Shown here one piece after another: positions 34,877 to 47,446 of a stretch of DNA of 64,000 nucleotides. Under the pieces are notes generated by a model. The model was given only the letters and a program-made list of their open reading frames with translations, was not told the DNA's origin and searched no databases. The translations under genes were made by a program, and so were the position numbers. The DNA is from Agapanthus africanus (lineage: Eukaryota > Streptophyta > Magnoliopsida > Asparagales > Amaryllidaceae). How positions within the stretch are numbered: position 1 is the first letter of the stretch; each line of letters opens with the position of its first letter. Where the stretch lies: contig CM057337.1 of NCBI GenBank assembly GCA_030015575.1, positions 380,331,582 to 380,395,581 of the forward strand. The letters are read 5' to 3'.

Positions 34877-35760
34877 ATCGTTAGTTGTAGTTTATGTTGA
34901 TGGAAATTCTTCCAGTTCTACCTTATTACCACTAATTTCTTTCACAAAAAATTCCTTTTCTAAAAAGGTTGCATATTGAGAAAAAAAAACCTTTTTTTTC
35001 TCAGTGTGGTAGAAGATATATCCATATGAATCCTTTGGATATCCCACAAACTTGCAAAAAATAGACCTTGCCTCGAGGTTGTCCGGATTCTGCTTTTTAA
35101 CATAGGCCCGACAACCTTATATCTTAACTCATTTAAGAGATGGTCACTACCCATTCCATATCTCATATGGAGTGATATACACGGATTTGATAGGAACCCT
35201 ATTCAATAGGTATGCAGCTGTCTCAAGTGCATAACCCCAAAAGGAAATAGGCAACTCAGCATTACTGACCATAGAGTGCACTATATCTAATAGGGTGCGA
35301 TTCCTGCGCTCTGAAACTCCATTGTGTTGTAGTGTATATGGAGGAGTAAGCTGAGAGAGAATCCTATTCTCTTTTAAGTAGTCTCTGAATTCCGTGCTCA
35401 AGTATTCTCCTCTCCGAACAGATCGTAGGACTTTAATACTTTTACCCATCTGGTTCTCAACTTCATACTTATATTCCTTGAATTTCTCAAAAGATTTAGA
35501 TTTGTGTTTCATCAGGAACACATGTCCGTATCTTGAGAGATCATCGGTGAATGTAATGAAGTACGAAGAACCATTCCTGGCATGTGTAGACATAGGACTG
35601 CATACATCACTATGTATTAGTCCCAAGAGTTCAATAACTCTTTCTCCGTGTCCAGTAAACGGAGTTTTGGTCATTTTACCTTTGAGACATGAATCCCAAG
35701 TTTCATAAGATGTAAATTCAAACTGATTCAAATATGCATCTTTATGTAACTTATCCAGTC
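34877..35760 (-). pseudogene. Copia integrase (fossil)
   Basis: The core has FTSYETWDSCLKGKMTKTPF, IHSDVCSPM, YFITFTDDLSRYGHVFLMKH, EFRDYLKENRILSQLTPPYT and NGVSERRNRTLLDIVHSM. It is close to Ty1/copia integrase of the Tork/TAR type, but I do not assign a lineage. Broken at few places. Confidence 0.9.
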
Positions 35761-36430
35761 TTGTTGCATTGATATGACCTAGTCTACAATGTCATAAGAA
35801 GGCTTCGTTCATTTCTAAACTTTTCCTCTTGCGTGTGCTCTGTACGTTTAGACCTGTCGTTTGATTTAGGACGTATATACCGTTACATAACGTACAAAAC
35901 TCAATCAACACTTGATTTAGGAAAATGCTCATAATATTATCCTCCAATACAAAGTTATATCCTTCTTTATGCAACAAAGAAACTGATATAATATTGCACA
36001 TCATATTTGGTACGTAATAACAGTCAATCAGGATCATTGTATTACCATTTGGTAATACATGGTGATATTCGCCAACTGCTTTGGCTGCAACAATTGCTCA
36101 TTTCCCTACTTTTAGAGACATATCGCCCTTTCCCAGTTCCCTACATCTCTTTGGCCCATCTAACAAATTACATACATGGGATCCTAATCCGGTATCCAAT
36201 ACCCCGGACGTAGAGCAAACTGAGAAACAGTTCTCGGTTACGAACACCCCCGAAGACATCAACATGCCTATTCTTCGTCCGGGTTGCGTGGGAATCCTGA
36301 TATTCCCCTATTCCTTGCTCAGACTTATGACAATCATAAGAAAAAGCGGAACCAACGTTCCCCAGCTCAGTATAATAAGTAGGTTTAGTCAATACATCCA
36401 TATTATTATTTTTATTAAGGCGTGTCATTG
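35761..36430 (-). pseudogene. Copia pre-integrase, protease and gag-like start (fossil)
   Basis: The pre-integrase segment has DCYYVPNMMCNIISVSLLHK. A protease remnant lies near 36170-36230. The start MTRLNKNNNMDVLTKP at about 36380-36428 matches Cop-a. Between start and protease there are only about 70-80 codons, as in Cop-a, so a full gag is absent from both. Confidence 0.7.
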
Positions 36431-38145
36431 GTCGCTACCTGGAGAGAGAGAGAGAGAGAAGGAAACACTTTAGCGTGCGCTCTTTGCAAGATTAGATTGG
36501 TTATTATCTTATCTAATCAGGATGGCTCCCACTGTTTTTATCAAATCTTCCTTCAAACCATAAAAGGCAAGATTTGCCGGGATTGATTATACCCTACAAG
36601 TTCTCCAATCGGCCAGCCAGGCAGGTATTGGTACACCCAGGGAGTCTCCCCATGCTTTCACATAAAACTAATTAAATAATCTCGTTTCCATAAGAGCATA
36701 ACCCCGTTAACACATTTCTTAGACACCTGCTGGATTAGCTAATTGTAAAGTAGAAAACTCTCCAAGGAGTAACTCTTACTCGCAGTGGGTATCAGGATCC
36801 AACTATCTCATAGAAGGTACACAACCTCATTGCAAATTTCAACACTTGAAATACCCAATATCTATTTTTACCCCTAACAACTTATGACCTTAACTATGGT
36901 CAACGAATCATAAGCGCTAGCCAAGTTCGACTCGTCATTTCATGATTGAATTGAACCTACCCACACGGCCCTTAACTATGGTCAAGAAGGTCGTATGACT
37001 ACCCTAATCCAATCACATCATATGCGGCAGATAAGCACTAATCAGCTACTGCACACGACACCTTGACGGAGGCCAACAAATATAGCATGAATACTAAATA
37101 GTACTTATCTGAAATGACGGAGGGCTACGACTAGTTTTGAAGAAAACATTTAACGTAATGAACTTGATATCGTTGTAGAATCTAATGGTTTGAAAATGAG
37201 TTTTTTTTGTGGTTTTTGCTTGTTTTGCTAAAGTGGTCACTCCCGGTGAAGGGATCTCGGCTCTTTCCTAATCGAATGAGGTGCTGGATATTCATTAAGG
37301 AATATCACTTTGCAAAGCAAGAACTAGAGAAGCTATAAAAAGAAAAACCGAGTGGGTTGTAGCATTTGCTAATTTTTCTAAAGAGGTCACTCCCGGTGAA
37401 GGGATCTTGGCTCTTTCCTCATCGAATGATGTGCTGGATATTCATCAAGGAATACCACTATACAAAGCAAGAACTAGAGCTATCTTTTAAAAAAATTTGA
37501 TTCTATAAAATCTTTAGGTTTCTTTTCTTTTCATTAATCTCATTAATGAAGTCCCATCATTTATGTTTCGCTAAACATCACAGAAAAGAACCGAAAATAG
37601 AACGTACGCTTATGCTATCCGCATTCGCCATAGGGCCTCGTCATGCAACATTAGGTTACTTAAGTAACGGCAGAGCGGGGGATGGACTAGCGTGGGTGCA
37701 AAACATAAGCAACGTTTATTATATATATCATATATATATAGCATTCGTCTCACGCAGTTATATGATCACATCACAGAACTAAGCAGCAGAAGTCAACATA
37801 TGAAATATTGAATATACTAGGAGGTCCGTGTTTTAAATTAAGCCAATAATGAAAAACACGGATTCCACGGTCATGATGAATAGCCAAACCCACATCCCTA
37901 GACCCCTACGAGAGCGGCATGCAACCCTGTTAATAATAGAGTTAGGAGACCCGGTCTCGACTCCTCGAGAAGGTCTCCCATTGGACTCTAGAACCCGGTT
38001 ACTTGTGCTCCCCACCTTGGGTCTATCCTAAAGCGGAAAAGTAAATAATATACATCAATGGTGACATCATCCTCAACCCGGAAGTGTCCCAATAAAAGAA
38101 TATTACATATATTTTTACATGAATGAAATTAAAAAACTCTCATCT
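36431..38145 (-). other. Long non-coding leader of Cop-b
   Basis: It has a (GA)n tract at 36442-36460, three hairpin-like units (about 36889-36912, 36969-36990, 37059-37078) and the two-copy repeat at 37225-37480. A single module with CCCCTACGAGAGCGGCATGC (37903-37922) follows. No coding domain. Confidence 0.75.
37225..37480 (-). repeat. Two-copy leader repeat (Cop-b)
   Basis: The copies are about 37225-37330 and 37376-37480, each with GGTCACTCCCGGTGAAGGGA, TCTTTCCT[AC]ATCGAATGA and TGCTGGATATTCAT. Orthologous to 9351-9602. Confidence 0.85.
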
Positions 38146-38880
38146 TGTCACGACCCGAAATTGGCATGTGACGGCCCTAATACTACGCAACGTCTACAGG
38201 CGTAACGCAGTAAAAGAAGCCAAAACCTAGAAATCTAAACCATTGAAAGACAAGAAAAGATAAGAAAAATTGTTTAAAAGTCTTTGAAATCACAACCCAA
38301 ATTCTTTAAAAGTCCAACTTTCTTTCTTTAAAATTTTGGCAGCACCTCTTTTGTAAAAACTAGCCCCAAAAATGGGTACAACATAAATATAAATAAAGCA
38401 TCCCCAAACGGGAGCAAATACACACCCAAAGGCTGAAAACAACCACCACAACAAATATACGACGCCGAAGTGAAGAAATAAAAGTCGATAGAAAGGAAAC
38501 TGTATATAAGACAACAAGTCACAAATAATATACAATATCGTCCTCACCCAGTCTCTAAGTCAAAAAGAAAATATAGTAGATGGAGAGTACAAGAATACAA
38601 CGAATATACAATACAACAATGCGGATAACCATAAAACCAACCTAAGCAAAACTGCATACTATGAGCTGAAGCGGTATCCGAAGCAAAAGATGATCAGATA
38701 GATGAATAGCCTTCCTCGACTCCTCTGGGGAACACCCTGCAAAACAACTATAGCACAACGGGGGTGAGTTGCCAACTCCTGAATAGTAAATAACATATGC
38801 AGGTAATCGCAAGTATGCACGTACAACGCGAATCTAACATATGCAATTAATAGCAATAAAAGGTCATATGAATGCAATAA

Positions 38881-39104
38881 TCATGAAAGGTACACTAGCA
38901 GGTACAACTAATACATGAAGTAATAATAATATGACAATCGGTATGCAGTAATCATGCAATAATGATATGAAAATGTATATATGAAACAGTCATGAAAGGT
39001 ACTCTAGCAGGTACAACTAACACATGAAGTAATGCATATAAATAAAGGTATGTAAATGGAACAGTCATGAAAGGTACACTAACAGGTACTACTAATACAT
39101 GAAG
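38881..39104. repeat. Three-copy 39-bp repeat
   Basis: CATGAAAGGTACACTAGCAG...ACTAATACATGAAG occurs at 38882-38920, 38991-39029 and 39066-39104, with spacings of 109 and 75 bp. Confidence 0.85.
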
Positions 39105-39454
39105 CAGTGCATAAACAATAAATGTGGAATATGGAATGAAATATGTCATTTCCACGGAATCCTGACATCGTGGTAGGATCACAATCCATCAAGACGATCC
39201 AAATCCCAATTTCCTCAAATCAGCCCCCAAATTGGCTCACATATCACATAAGTCTCACAAATCCTGAATGTACAATATCGAATAAATCTAATAAATCCTG
39301 AATGTACAAAATCAGCAATAACATATATATCCTGTATCAAATCTCAAATAATTCTCCTATATCCCAAATCCAATTATCAAGTAAAATTCTAACATCCTAA
39401 ATATATTTGCATGAATAAATATAATGATGTATATAAATTGATATCAATACATAT

Positions 39455-39526
39455 ATATTAGCGTCCCATTGCACTAATATTGGTGTAAAGGCATATATAA
39501 CAGCGTCCCATTCCACTGTTATATAT
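39455..39526. repeat. Twin hairpins with the same loop on different stems
   Basis: Hairpin 1 (39455-39480) has stem ATATTAG/CTAATAT and loop CGTCCCATTGCA. Hairpin 2 (39493-39526) has stem ATATATAACAG/CTGTTATATAT and loop CGTCCCATTCCA. Each stem is perfectly paired although their sequences differ. Confidence 0.8.
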
Positions 39527-41006
39527 ACAAAGAAGTAAAATATCATGAAAACAATGTGTCAAGTATCGATACAGAAATGCTGATCTTTTAGGTGCTGTCA
39601 CAAAGACTGGCACCCTGATAGGTACGTATCATACGATATACTGAAACCACGAGTGCCTAGCTCTGACCCTCGCCTCTCGACTTATCTATACGTACATGAC
39701 TCCCGTTGGTATCCCCATGATAACTGCTGAGTCATAGGTAATGTCACCGGATGGTATGGTTCCCCCATTAACTCATCGTCTACTCCACGATTCTTGCCCC
39801 GGGATACCTCCTGTGCCCACCATATACCCACAGACGGTGCTTCCCACTCCTCGAATCGGGTATATAATCAGAATTGATAAATCTCATGGTTGATGCTGTA
39901 ATATCATATCAAGGGAAACCATGTTTTTCAAATAATGCATAATCTCATGAACTCCCACGGTCCCCAAGTCCAGAAAACATCATGAAAAATCCATATCATA
40001 ATGCGAAAATCCATGAATATAATATATGCAACATAAACTGAAATGTAAGCGTATAATGGAAATGCCGCTAATTAACCGCAACAAGTTAATATAAATATCA
40101 TGCGGTTCCTAATTTTCTCCGATTCTAAAATAACATCAAGTAAAGGTAAACATGCAGCTATAACCAGATGTATGTGAAAATATAAAGGCATAGCAAGATA
40201 TATGTATCTACCTATGAGTAATGATGTAGTATACCCCCTGGGTATAAGTGAAATATGTGTGCAAGGTATACCTGTAGCTATGTCATAAAGTTTGTATGTA
40301 CCTATCACTAATGGTACAATACCCTATAGGTATACAGGTATCTAGCATGTAAGTATGTGAGGGCATATGTGTAAGCTTGTGGATATACAGGTATGCTATA
40401 TGTCATATACAATAAGAAATATGAATCAAAGTCCAAATGTCCCGAACCAAGCAATATCATATCTATAAGTGGGTTGTGCGTGACATGGCAATTATTGACG
40501 GTGTGCGTGACATACAATCAGTGCTCATGCAACATGTATCGTCAATAATAGTTCAGTGTCCTAGCCATACTAGTCCAAGCACAACACTAACTAAGCAGTA
40601 GGGTGAATGCGCAATTCTAAATATGACATAGAATATGCGACAGAAATAACATCTCTAGCCCAGACGCATAACGCTATGCAGGTGATTCCCCTGTACATGT
40701 TAAATCTACTCACCAACGCTCCATGCTAGGTGAAGTCTACCACCTGTTTTCCCCTTGTAGCAGTGTCCGAAGTCCCCTCCTGCGAACCTACAACATTAAA
40801 ACAATAAAACAAGTATATATTAATAATAGACCCAAAACACGTACAAAGTACATTAGACCGACGCAACAACACAAAACATATACTCAAGTGTTCGTATTGT
40901 GGCTAACGTGCGTAGCGACACGACGAAACTAACCCAAGAGAAAAACCACACAAAGTGCACGATCTGTGACGTATAACGTATCGCGCGGACACAAAACACT
41001 AGAAAC

Positions 41007-43135
41007 TGTAAGTGCACAGCGGCGCCCCGGCCGTCTTTCCGAGGCCAAAATGTGGAAGCGATAATTTACTTTAAACATTATAACCGGCACCACCGAGCAC
41101 AAAAAATCCCGGATCGGGCCATTAAACTAATCATAGCTAACTAAAGAACGGGGTAGAGAGATATACCGAGAGATCCGTGTCCTTCGGTCTTCTCGTCGTC
41201 GTCCCGATCTTCCGCGGAATCTCCGGTCTTCACCTCCTCGCCGGAAGGGCACCACATCGCCGACTTCTTTTACGGGCTCCCACCTCTGGACCGAGGCAAC
41301 TCGGGCACGAAGTTGGCGAGTCGACGTGCCCAAGATTTGCTGTAGAATAAGTGTAGGAAGATATGTCTCATTTGGGGTTGTGGAAGTTGTCATATGGTGG
41401 AGGAAATGAACTAAGCTTTTGGAGATGGAGCAATGGGAATTTTGCAAGCCTAAAGAGATCAAAATTCCCCACTAGAATTTTTGGACAGCCCCCCTCCCAC
41501 TTGGCCGGCCATGGCTCATCAAGAAGAATGAAAGGGTGGTGTGTGCATGAATGAAAAAGAGTGAGCCAAATTATCAAGAGAGAGAAAAGGGTGATGATGA
41601 TCAAGAATCATTACAACCATAACCTCACTCCAAATCAACCATCATGAACCCAAAGTCAATCAATGATGAAGTCAAGAAAGTCAAGGGATGGTGCAACCAT
41701 CATAACACAACAAAATGCAAAGAACACCCTCCACAATGCTTATTTGCACAATTGCAAATAAGCCCTCCTCCACCAATCTTCAGCCAATGGACGATACAAA
41801 GAAATATGGCCGAAACGGAGAACAACCTGACAACTCCTAAAACTGATCCCCTAATAAATTACAGGAAAACCCCGCTACTGTATATACATACCCGCATTTG
41901 TATTCCGACCGAATACAAATGCAATGAGACAAAATCTACACTGTACAATACTAGGATCCGGCTTAAACCAAAGCCCGCTAGTATTATGCGTCCGATCATG
42001 ACCCGTGCAATACCGCACGTATCTGATCGAACCCTGCCATATCTCCATACGGCCTCTACAGTGTTTCGCCCGAAACTTTAGCAACTGTCTATGGGGGACT
42101 CTAAAGACTCGTCAATAATATGGCTGTGGATTTAACCACTAGCACGTCAGAGGTATTAGCCATACGTGACGGGCTACCAGCTATTGACCAAAAGGGACGT
42201 CGATGAGCAAACTCATCCTGACACCCTACTAAGCCTGTCAGTGACAATATCCGTATAGTCCGGTCCGTTCGTCTATGAGCATCTCATGGCGGGACTAGGG
42301 GGTTGGTAAAAGTCAGACCCCCAAGAGCGGTACATGTCGTGTCGGAGTGTAGCCCAGAACACCTTGAGCTACTACTGGAATACCTACCAGTAAATCTCCT
42401 GCCTTGGCCGAGGGCTTTGTGTAATGGCTCTCCTGGACACAGCGTGACCTCACCCCCAATACCGGGAGAGACGAACCCCTGAAGATCCGCTCACTGACTC
42501 CATGTGGCTCGGGACTGTATCCAACTAAAACCCGTTTGCACGTCTCATTTGAGCGTGGTAGGGTAGTAATCAAAGTATGGTGGGAACTCACACGAGAAAA
42601 ATGACGATCCTCAGGTCGATGAACTAACCTGTACACTTGTCACCAGGGAACTGCTATCTGACGTCTGGTATAATCCCAACTAGCAGGTTCCCGGCGAGTC
42701 CTGTCCGGTGTACTCATAACCCAATGAGCACCTGTATACATCTAAGGTGAACCAACTGACACCAGTGGCTTGTGAGACCGGCCACCGCCCCTCGTCGGGG
42801 TCTCGACTGTATACACTAGTCTACTCTAGAGTATCGATGCCCTGTCTCGAAACTCCCACGACTAGGGAGCTTTTAAGGATGTGCTTATAGACTACCAGCT
42901 CCCACGTATATGATCGCCCTCATACTGCTGGCAGTCAAGCAAGAATCCTAGGGGCTCTAGAAACGTGTAATAGCGACCTGTAAGGTCACCTAAAACAGTA
43001 CACGATGATAAAGATAAACCAGATAGCATACTATCATCTTGAGTAAGACTGTCCATCCGGGATAGGTCCTCCATCAATCATTGCAATCACGTGCCTGTGA
43101 TCCAATAATTGACTCTGAGGGCACTATCTCCAACA
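41007..43135 (-). mobile_element. 3' LTR of Cop-c
   Basis: On the minus strand it starts TGTTGGAGATAGTGCCC (43135) after AGTGCAAGTGGGAGAT and ends GCTGTGCACTTACA at 41007. It contains the conserved box (42455-42472) and two strong hairpins (41738-41763, 41894-41922). It is 2129 bp long. Confidence 0.85.
41738..41922. repeat. Two perfect hairpins in the copia LTR
   Basis: 41738-41763: arms GCTTATTTGCA/TGCAAATAAGC, 4-nt loop. 41894-41922: arms GCATTTGTATTC/GAATACAAATGC, 5-nt loop. The Cop-d LTR keeps both with small changes (around 52405-52433 and 52568-52597). Confidence 0.85.
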
Positions 43136-45700
43136 ATCTCCCACTTGCACTCAAGGCTAATTATTGTGATGTCGCATACTCACAGCCCGTGTGATACCGA
43201 ACACCCAACTCCTCTACTAGTCAGTCTCACAAAGCTCGTTTGCGAAACTATTGCGTTCGAGGAATAGCCTCAGTGAGTGGATCCGCTCTGATGTTTCTTT
43301 CTATGACTCTCTATATCTCAAGTTCGCGGAGTAAGCCTTCTCCTGAAATGAGCAATACCTATCTTAGAATATGTCTGGATGTCTGATGGGACCTAGTTCA
43401 TAAATGAACTCCATATCCAAACTTCTAGACTGTATCGTCAACTGAACTTAATCAGTATCCTGCGCCATCCTTCCCTCAGTATCCACCTTGACCACCTATC
43501 CAAAATACTGCCCCTCGTCAGAGGGAAAACTATAACTCTGACGGCCACCCTGTCGTCCAGGTCAACTTGGAAGCCTGGAATGATAACTGTCTCATGAACG
43601 AGGCTGTCGTTATCATATCCCTAGAACATCCACTTATGTTCTACAGCTGCTTCCGATTGTTTCTCCAGGATTGGATCAATATCAACTTATTGCATCTACT
43701 GCAAGAACAACATCTGGTGTGGTACTTGACATCTCATGATTGACTCAATTGCCTAAGCAAGTGATCTGCCAATCATGCACATCCCTCTCCCCTTTAGTCT
43801 GTAAGACACCTTTAGAGAGGGTGACTCCATCATCTGCAGGTACACTACCGTGCATGGAGTCGTCCATTCTAAATACTCATAGAATGCTGTCTAAGTACCC
43901 AGATTGGGAAACTACCCAAATCTAGATCTAAAACCATAGATCTAGTAACCAGAATGTCTGATATATTATCCATATCCTTTGTGGAGAAACCACCATGTGA
44001 CAACCAAAGTATAACCGATCATAGTATAGGAATTTCACTTCCTACTCTGCGTATGCCATCCAAATACCAGGACATCACACCCTACTACCTTCTTAACAGA
44101 TCCATCCCCTATTTTGATGAAGTCAAACCTATGACTGTCACATCAGAAATAGATGATCTATCTCCGCTATATCTGCTTTAGTCTATAAATAGACATAAGC
44201 CACTTGTCCACCATGCTTCCGCTGCTCCCACTGACCCTGACAACCCTCTGGCAGAGTCATATATACGTGCATTTCTAAAGCCTGTTTAGAACGACGCTAT
44301 ATTCATCCTCCCACCGGGTCTCACAGTCTGGAACAACAGCAATGGAAAGTCTGGGTAAACAAGAACCTCCCTGTCACCGTCCTTGAGGCTACCGGAGTAC
44401 CTCTCGGGTGCCTGAGGTTACCCACCATATCTGCGGAGTGGCCAATGGAATGTCAAACCAGATTGAATCTTTAGGTTCCTATCAAATTTTCGGTAATCGT
44501 TTGCGGTTCTGGAATCAGTTCCAGTTCTACCATACTCCCACTACTGTTTTCTGAAAAAATCCTTTTCTTTTAAAATTGTGGCGAGTCAAGAACAATATCA
44601 CTATTGATCTTCCAGATGGTAGAAAGTCAACCCTCGTCATAGCCTGGGTCAACCCACAAACAGCCAGTACGGAAATGTGCCTTGAGTCATCCAGAGTCTG
44701 GTTTTAAGCATAAGCCGGACAACTCCCTGTATCTTAACAATGTCAAAATATGAACTGTTCTATATCTAATGCAGAAACAGTGGCACTGATTTAATTAAAC
44801 CAGATTCAATTCATGCAGCTGTCTCCAGTGCATGTCAACTAAATGGAAGGAGGCCGATCGGCATTACTCAACTTAGGAATACTTCCAATTATGAGTAACC
44901 TGAAAGAGAAGCAAGTTCTCTTAATCATTACTATCAACTGAATACCATACACAAGTATCTACAACTTCGATCACGTTGAAGAATCCCGATACTTGTAATA
45001 TCTGGTTCTCTACTTTATTCTTATACCTATAACTTCTCAAAATTCGGACCTTGCGTTTCTACGAAACACTTGTCTAAAACTAGAGAAGTGATAAGTAAAC
45101 CGAATATAGTGCGAGAACCAACCCCTTTGTCCTAATGGACACAGGACAGCATACAATACTCTGTACAAGTCCGTTGAGTCTAATAACTCAAACCCTGTGC
45201 GTCGTAGGTTGAAAACTGTATTATGGTTATGAAGACTTACACCGCTGTTTAATGCTCCTTACCTAACCATGAACTGATATAGGTAAATCTCATCGACATA
45301 ATTTCAAAAAGGTATATCCCACTCTATAAAAATAGACGTACAGATATATTAATTTGAAATTGGTGCATTAGAACGGATATTCAAATCCAAATATTCGCCG
45401 TCCGGCAAACAACCCAGGTGACTTCCTCAAATATCACCAATTACAACGAATTCCGATATTATGAGGATGATCACCTAATTCCCAACAACTTACTCCCACT
45501 CATCATCTGTAAAAACCATACAGATGTGAGAATCACACCTGGTAAATACATACCCTGGAGCAAGTGTCTAATTGGGAAATCAGTTTTCCTTTAACAGTAC
45601 ACAGTGAAATTGAAATATTGAAATGTTTCGTAGGGGTATCCTGGTATTCCTAGTAATGCCTCTTCCATTATCCAGATTCACAACTATAACCGTATGTTTC
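43136..45700 (-). pseudogene. Degraded copia pol of Cop-c (fossil)
   Basis: No long frame survives, but the nucleotide sequence aligns to Cop-b pol. Examples are the RNase H end by the polypurine tract, the RT stretch around 44000-44350 (TTTTGATGAAGTCAAAC, CGCTGCTCCCACTG) and integrase around 44550-45130. Heavily broken. Cop-d has the same degraded pol, so the decay predates both insertions. Confidence 0.7.
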
Positions 45701-45703
45701 TTT

Positions 45704-46480
45704 GCCATCTCTCCAAATCCCTTTATATGTCTTTACTAATTACCTTATGTACACCCCTTTAGGCCAAATGGTTTTCTTCCTTCCCTAACGTTCGGCACCA
45801 GCCTATGGTTTGGAAGAAGACTATCCAATAAGTGTAATGGGTGTATTGTCCCAATCCTAGGGGCACTCGCAACGTGAGAGAAGGTGAAGATAAAAGACAC
45901 CTGAATAAACCTTATTCCTATTTCTCCTGAACCAGAATCAATCCCCGAACTAGAACAAGTTCCTTTCGAGTTTGTATATAACCATACGATGGAGTATCCA
46001 ATAAACTGTGGATCTTCGTAGTGATACGGAGTGTCCTGGAGAAATACAAAGGTGAAGTGGGAGTGGTAATGAAACACTTGGTTTGGTCGTGAATAGCAGT
46101 CGCAATTTACTTTGCCCTCCTTCTAATCCCTTTCTTTGTCTTTACATAATACCTTTTGTACACCATCGTTAGGCTAATTTGTTTTCTTCATTCCCTACCG
46201 GTCGGCACCAGCCTAAGGTTTGGAAGAAGACTATCCAATTTGTGTAATAGGTGTACTATCTCCTAAACCAAGGAGTATTCGCAACCTGAGAGAAGGTAAA
46301 AGGAAAAGACAACTGAATAGTCCTATTCGTTTTCTCCAGAACCGGAAATCATCCTCGAATAAATTCCTTCGAGTTCGTATATAACCATACGATGGTTTTG
46401 TCCAATGGAAGTGGACGTTCGTAGTAATACGGGGTGTCCTGGAGAAAAGGGTAAAGTTGGAGTGGCAATGAGGTTTGCAA
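45704..46480 (-). repeat. Tandem duplication of about 400 bp in Cop-c
   Basis: Unit 1 is about 45704-46075 and unit 2 about 46130-46480. Both hold GGCACCAGCCTA[AT]GGTTTGG, AAGACTATCCAAT and ATATAACCATACGATGG, and end with GTGTCCTGGAGAAA. Cop-d carries the same pair (56380-56755 and 56810-57160). Absent from Cop-a and Cop-b. Confidence 0.85.
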
Positions 46481-47211
46481 CTCTGACAATCTAAAAGCCA
46501 GTGTTTAAGAAGGTTCGGTAAATTTTGGTTTCTGAGTCATAGTCTAGGGTCGGGTCAATGGTCGCTGCCAAAGAGAGAGAGAAAAGAAACACTCAGCGTG
46601 CACTATAACCTAGATCAGAATGGTTATTACTTTATCTAATCTGGAAACCTTCCACTGTAACGTCAAATTCTTCTCCAAACCTGAAAGAAGAATTAGTCGG
46701 GATCACCCGAGGAGTAAACCAACTCATCAGTGGGAATCGGGATCCAACTATCATCGCATGATAACGTGATGGAATCCGCTCACGTTATCACACTCCAGAA
46801 GGTATGCGCATATCTGGCAAGTTTCAGTTTCTTTAGAAACTCCCGATGTGATTTTTGCCCCATGCTCTTATGACCTTGACGAAGGCCAGCAAATCATAAG
46901 TCACATGTCAAGTTCTACCCGTTATTCTCCAGGTTAATTTTAACCCACTTGTACATACCCTTGACTTTGGCCAAATAGTAGTACGACTGTCCCAAACCAA
47001 CGCATCTATCTATGCTGCAGAAAGGCAACAAGCAGCTACCATACACTATGCCTTGACGAAAGCCAACAAACATAGCATGAATACTACTTGCTACCCGTCT
47101 GAAACGACGGAGGGCTACGAATGGTTTTTGGCGAAAAACCTTAAACGTAATGAACTTGATATCGTTGAAGGAACTGGATAGCTTTATAAAAATATAGTGG
47201 CGAAAACCTTT

Positions 47212-47446
47212 GCTGAAGAGGTCGCTCCCGGTGAAGGGATCTCGGCTCTTTTCCCGTAGAATGAGGTGCAGGATATTCCAACTGAATACCACGATGCAAA
47301 GCAAAAGTAAACGACTATAGTGAAGCTATTGCCCTGACGCAAACTTCTGTCCAAGGGGTGACTCCCGGTGAAGGGATCTCGGCCCTTACCTCGTCGACTG
47401 AGGTGCTGGATATTCATAACCGAAAACCACTGTGCAAAACAAAAGA
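47212..47446 (-). repeat. Two-copy leader repeat (Cop-c)
   Basis: The copies are 47212-47310 and 47349-47446, with CTCCCGGTGAAGGGATCTCG in both. Orthologous to the repeats in Cop-a, Cop-b and Cop-d. Confidence 0.85.

Larger units (their letters stand above)
31073..38145 (-). mobile_element. Ty1/copia retrotransposon Cop-b (fossil)
   Basis: On the minus strand the order is leader, gag-like start, protease, integrase, RT, RNase H, polypurine tract, 3' LTR. The 5' LTR and primer site are missing because chromovirus sequence begins inside the leader at 38146. This is the best-preserved copia copy by reading frame, with perhaps half a dozen breaks. It sits in Chr-a integrase. Confidence 0.85.
38146..41006 (-). 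mobile_element. Chromovirus LTR region Chr-b
   Basis: It starts TGTCACGACCCGAAATTG at 38146, inside the Cop-b leader; CATCT at 38141-38145 is a candidate target duplication. It matches 21938-22940 (reversed) and 62814-64000. By analogy with Chr-a, 38146 is the 3' end of an LTR read on the minus strand, which agrees with the reverse pol part at 49706-51622. No coding domain. The other LTR end is not identified. Cut at 41007 by Cop-c. Confidence 0.65.

Noticed and set aside
38881-39104. CRISPR-like array
   Set aside because: Only three units, uneven spacing and a plant LTR context.
41207-41230. CCGCGG in the copia LTR as a further member of the palindrome family
   Set aside because: Only the 10-bp TTCCGCGGAA-like core is shared, it is single, and no partner lies 31 bp away.
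41644-42081. Open frame of 145 codons on the plus strand of Cop-c LTR
   Set aside because: It is antisense to the element and not kept open in the Cop-d LTR. Chance frame.
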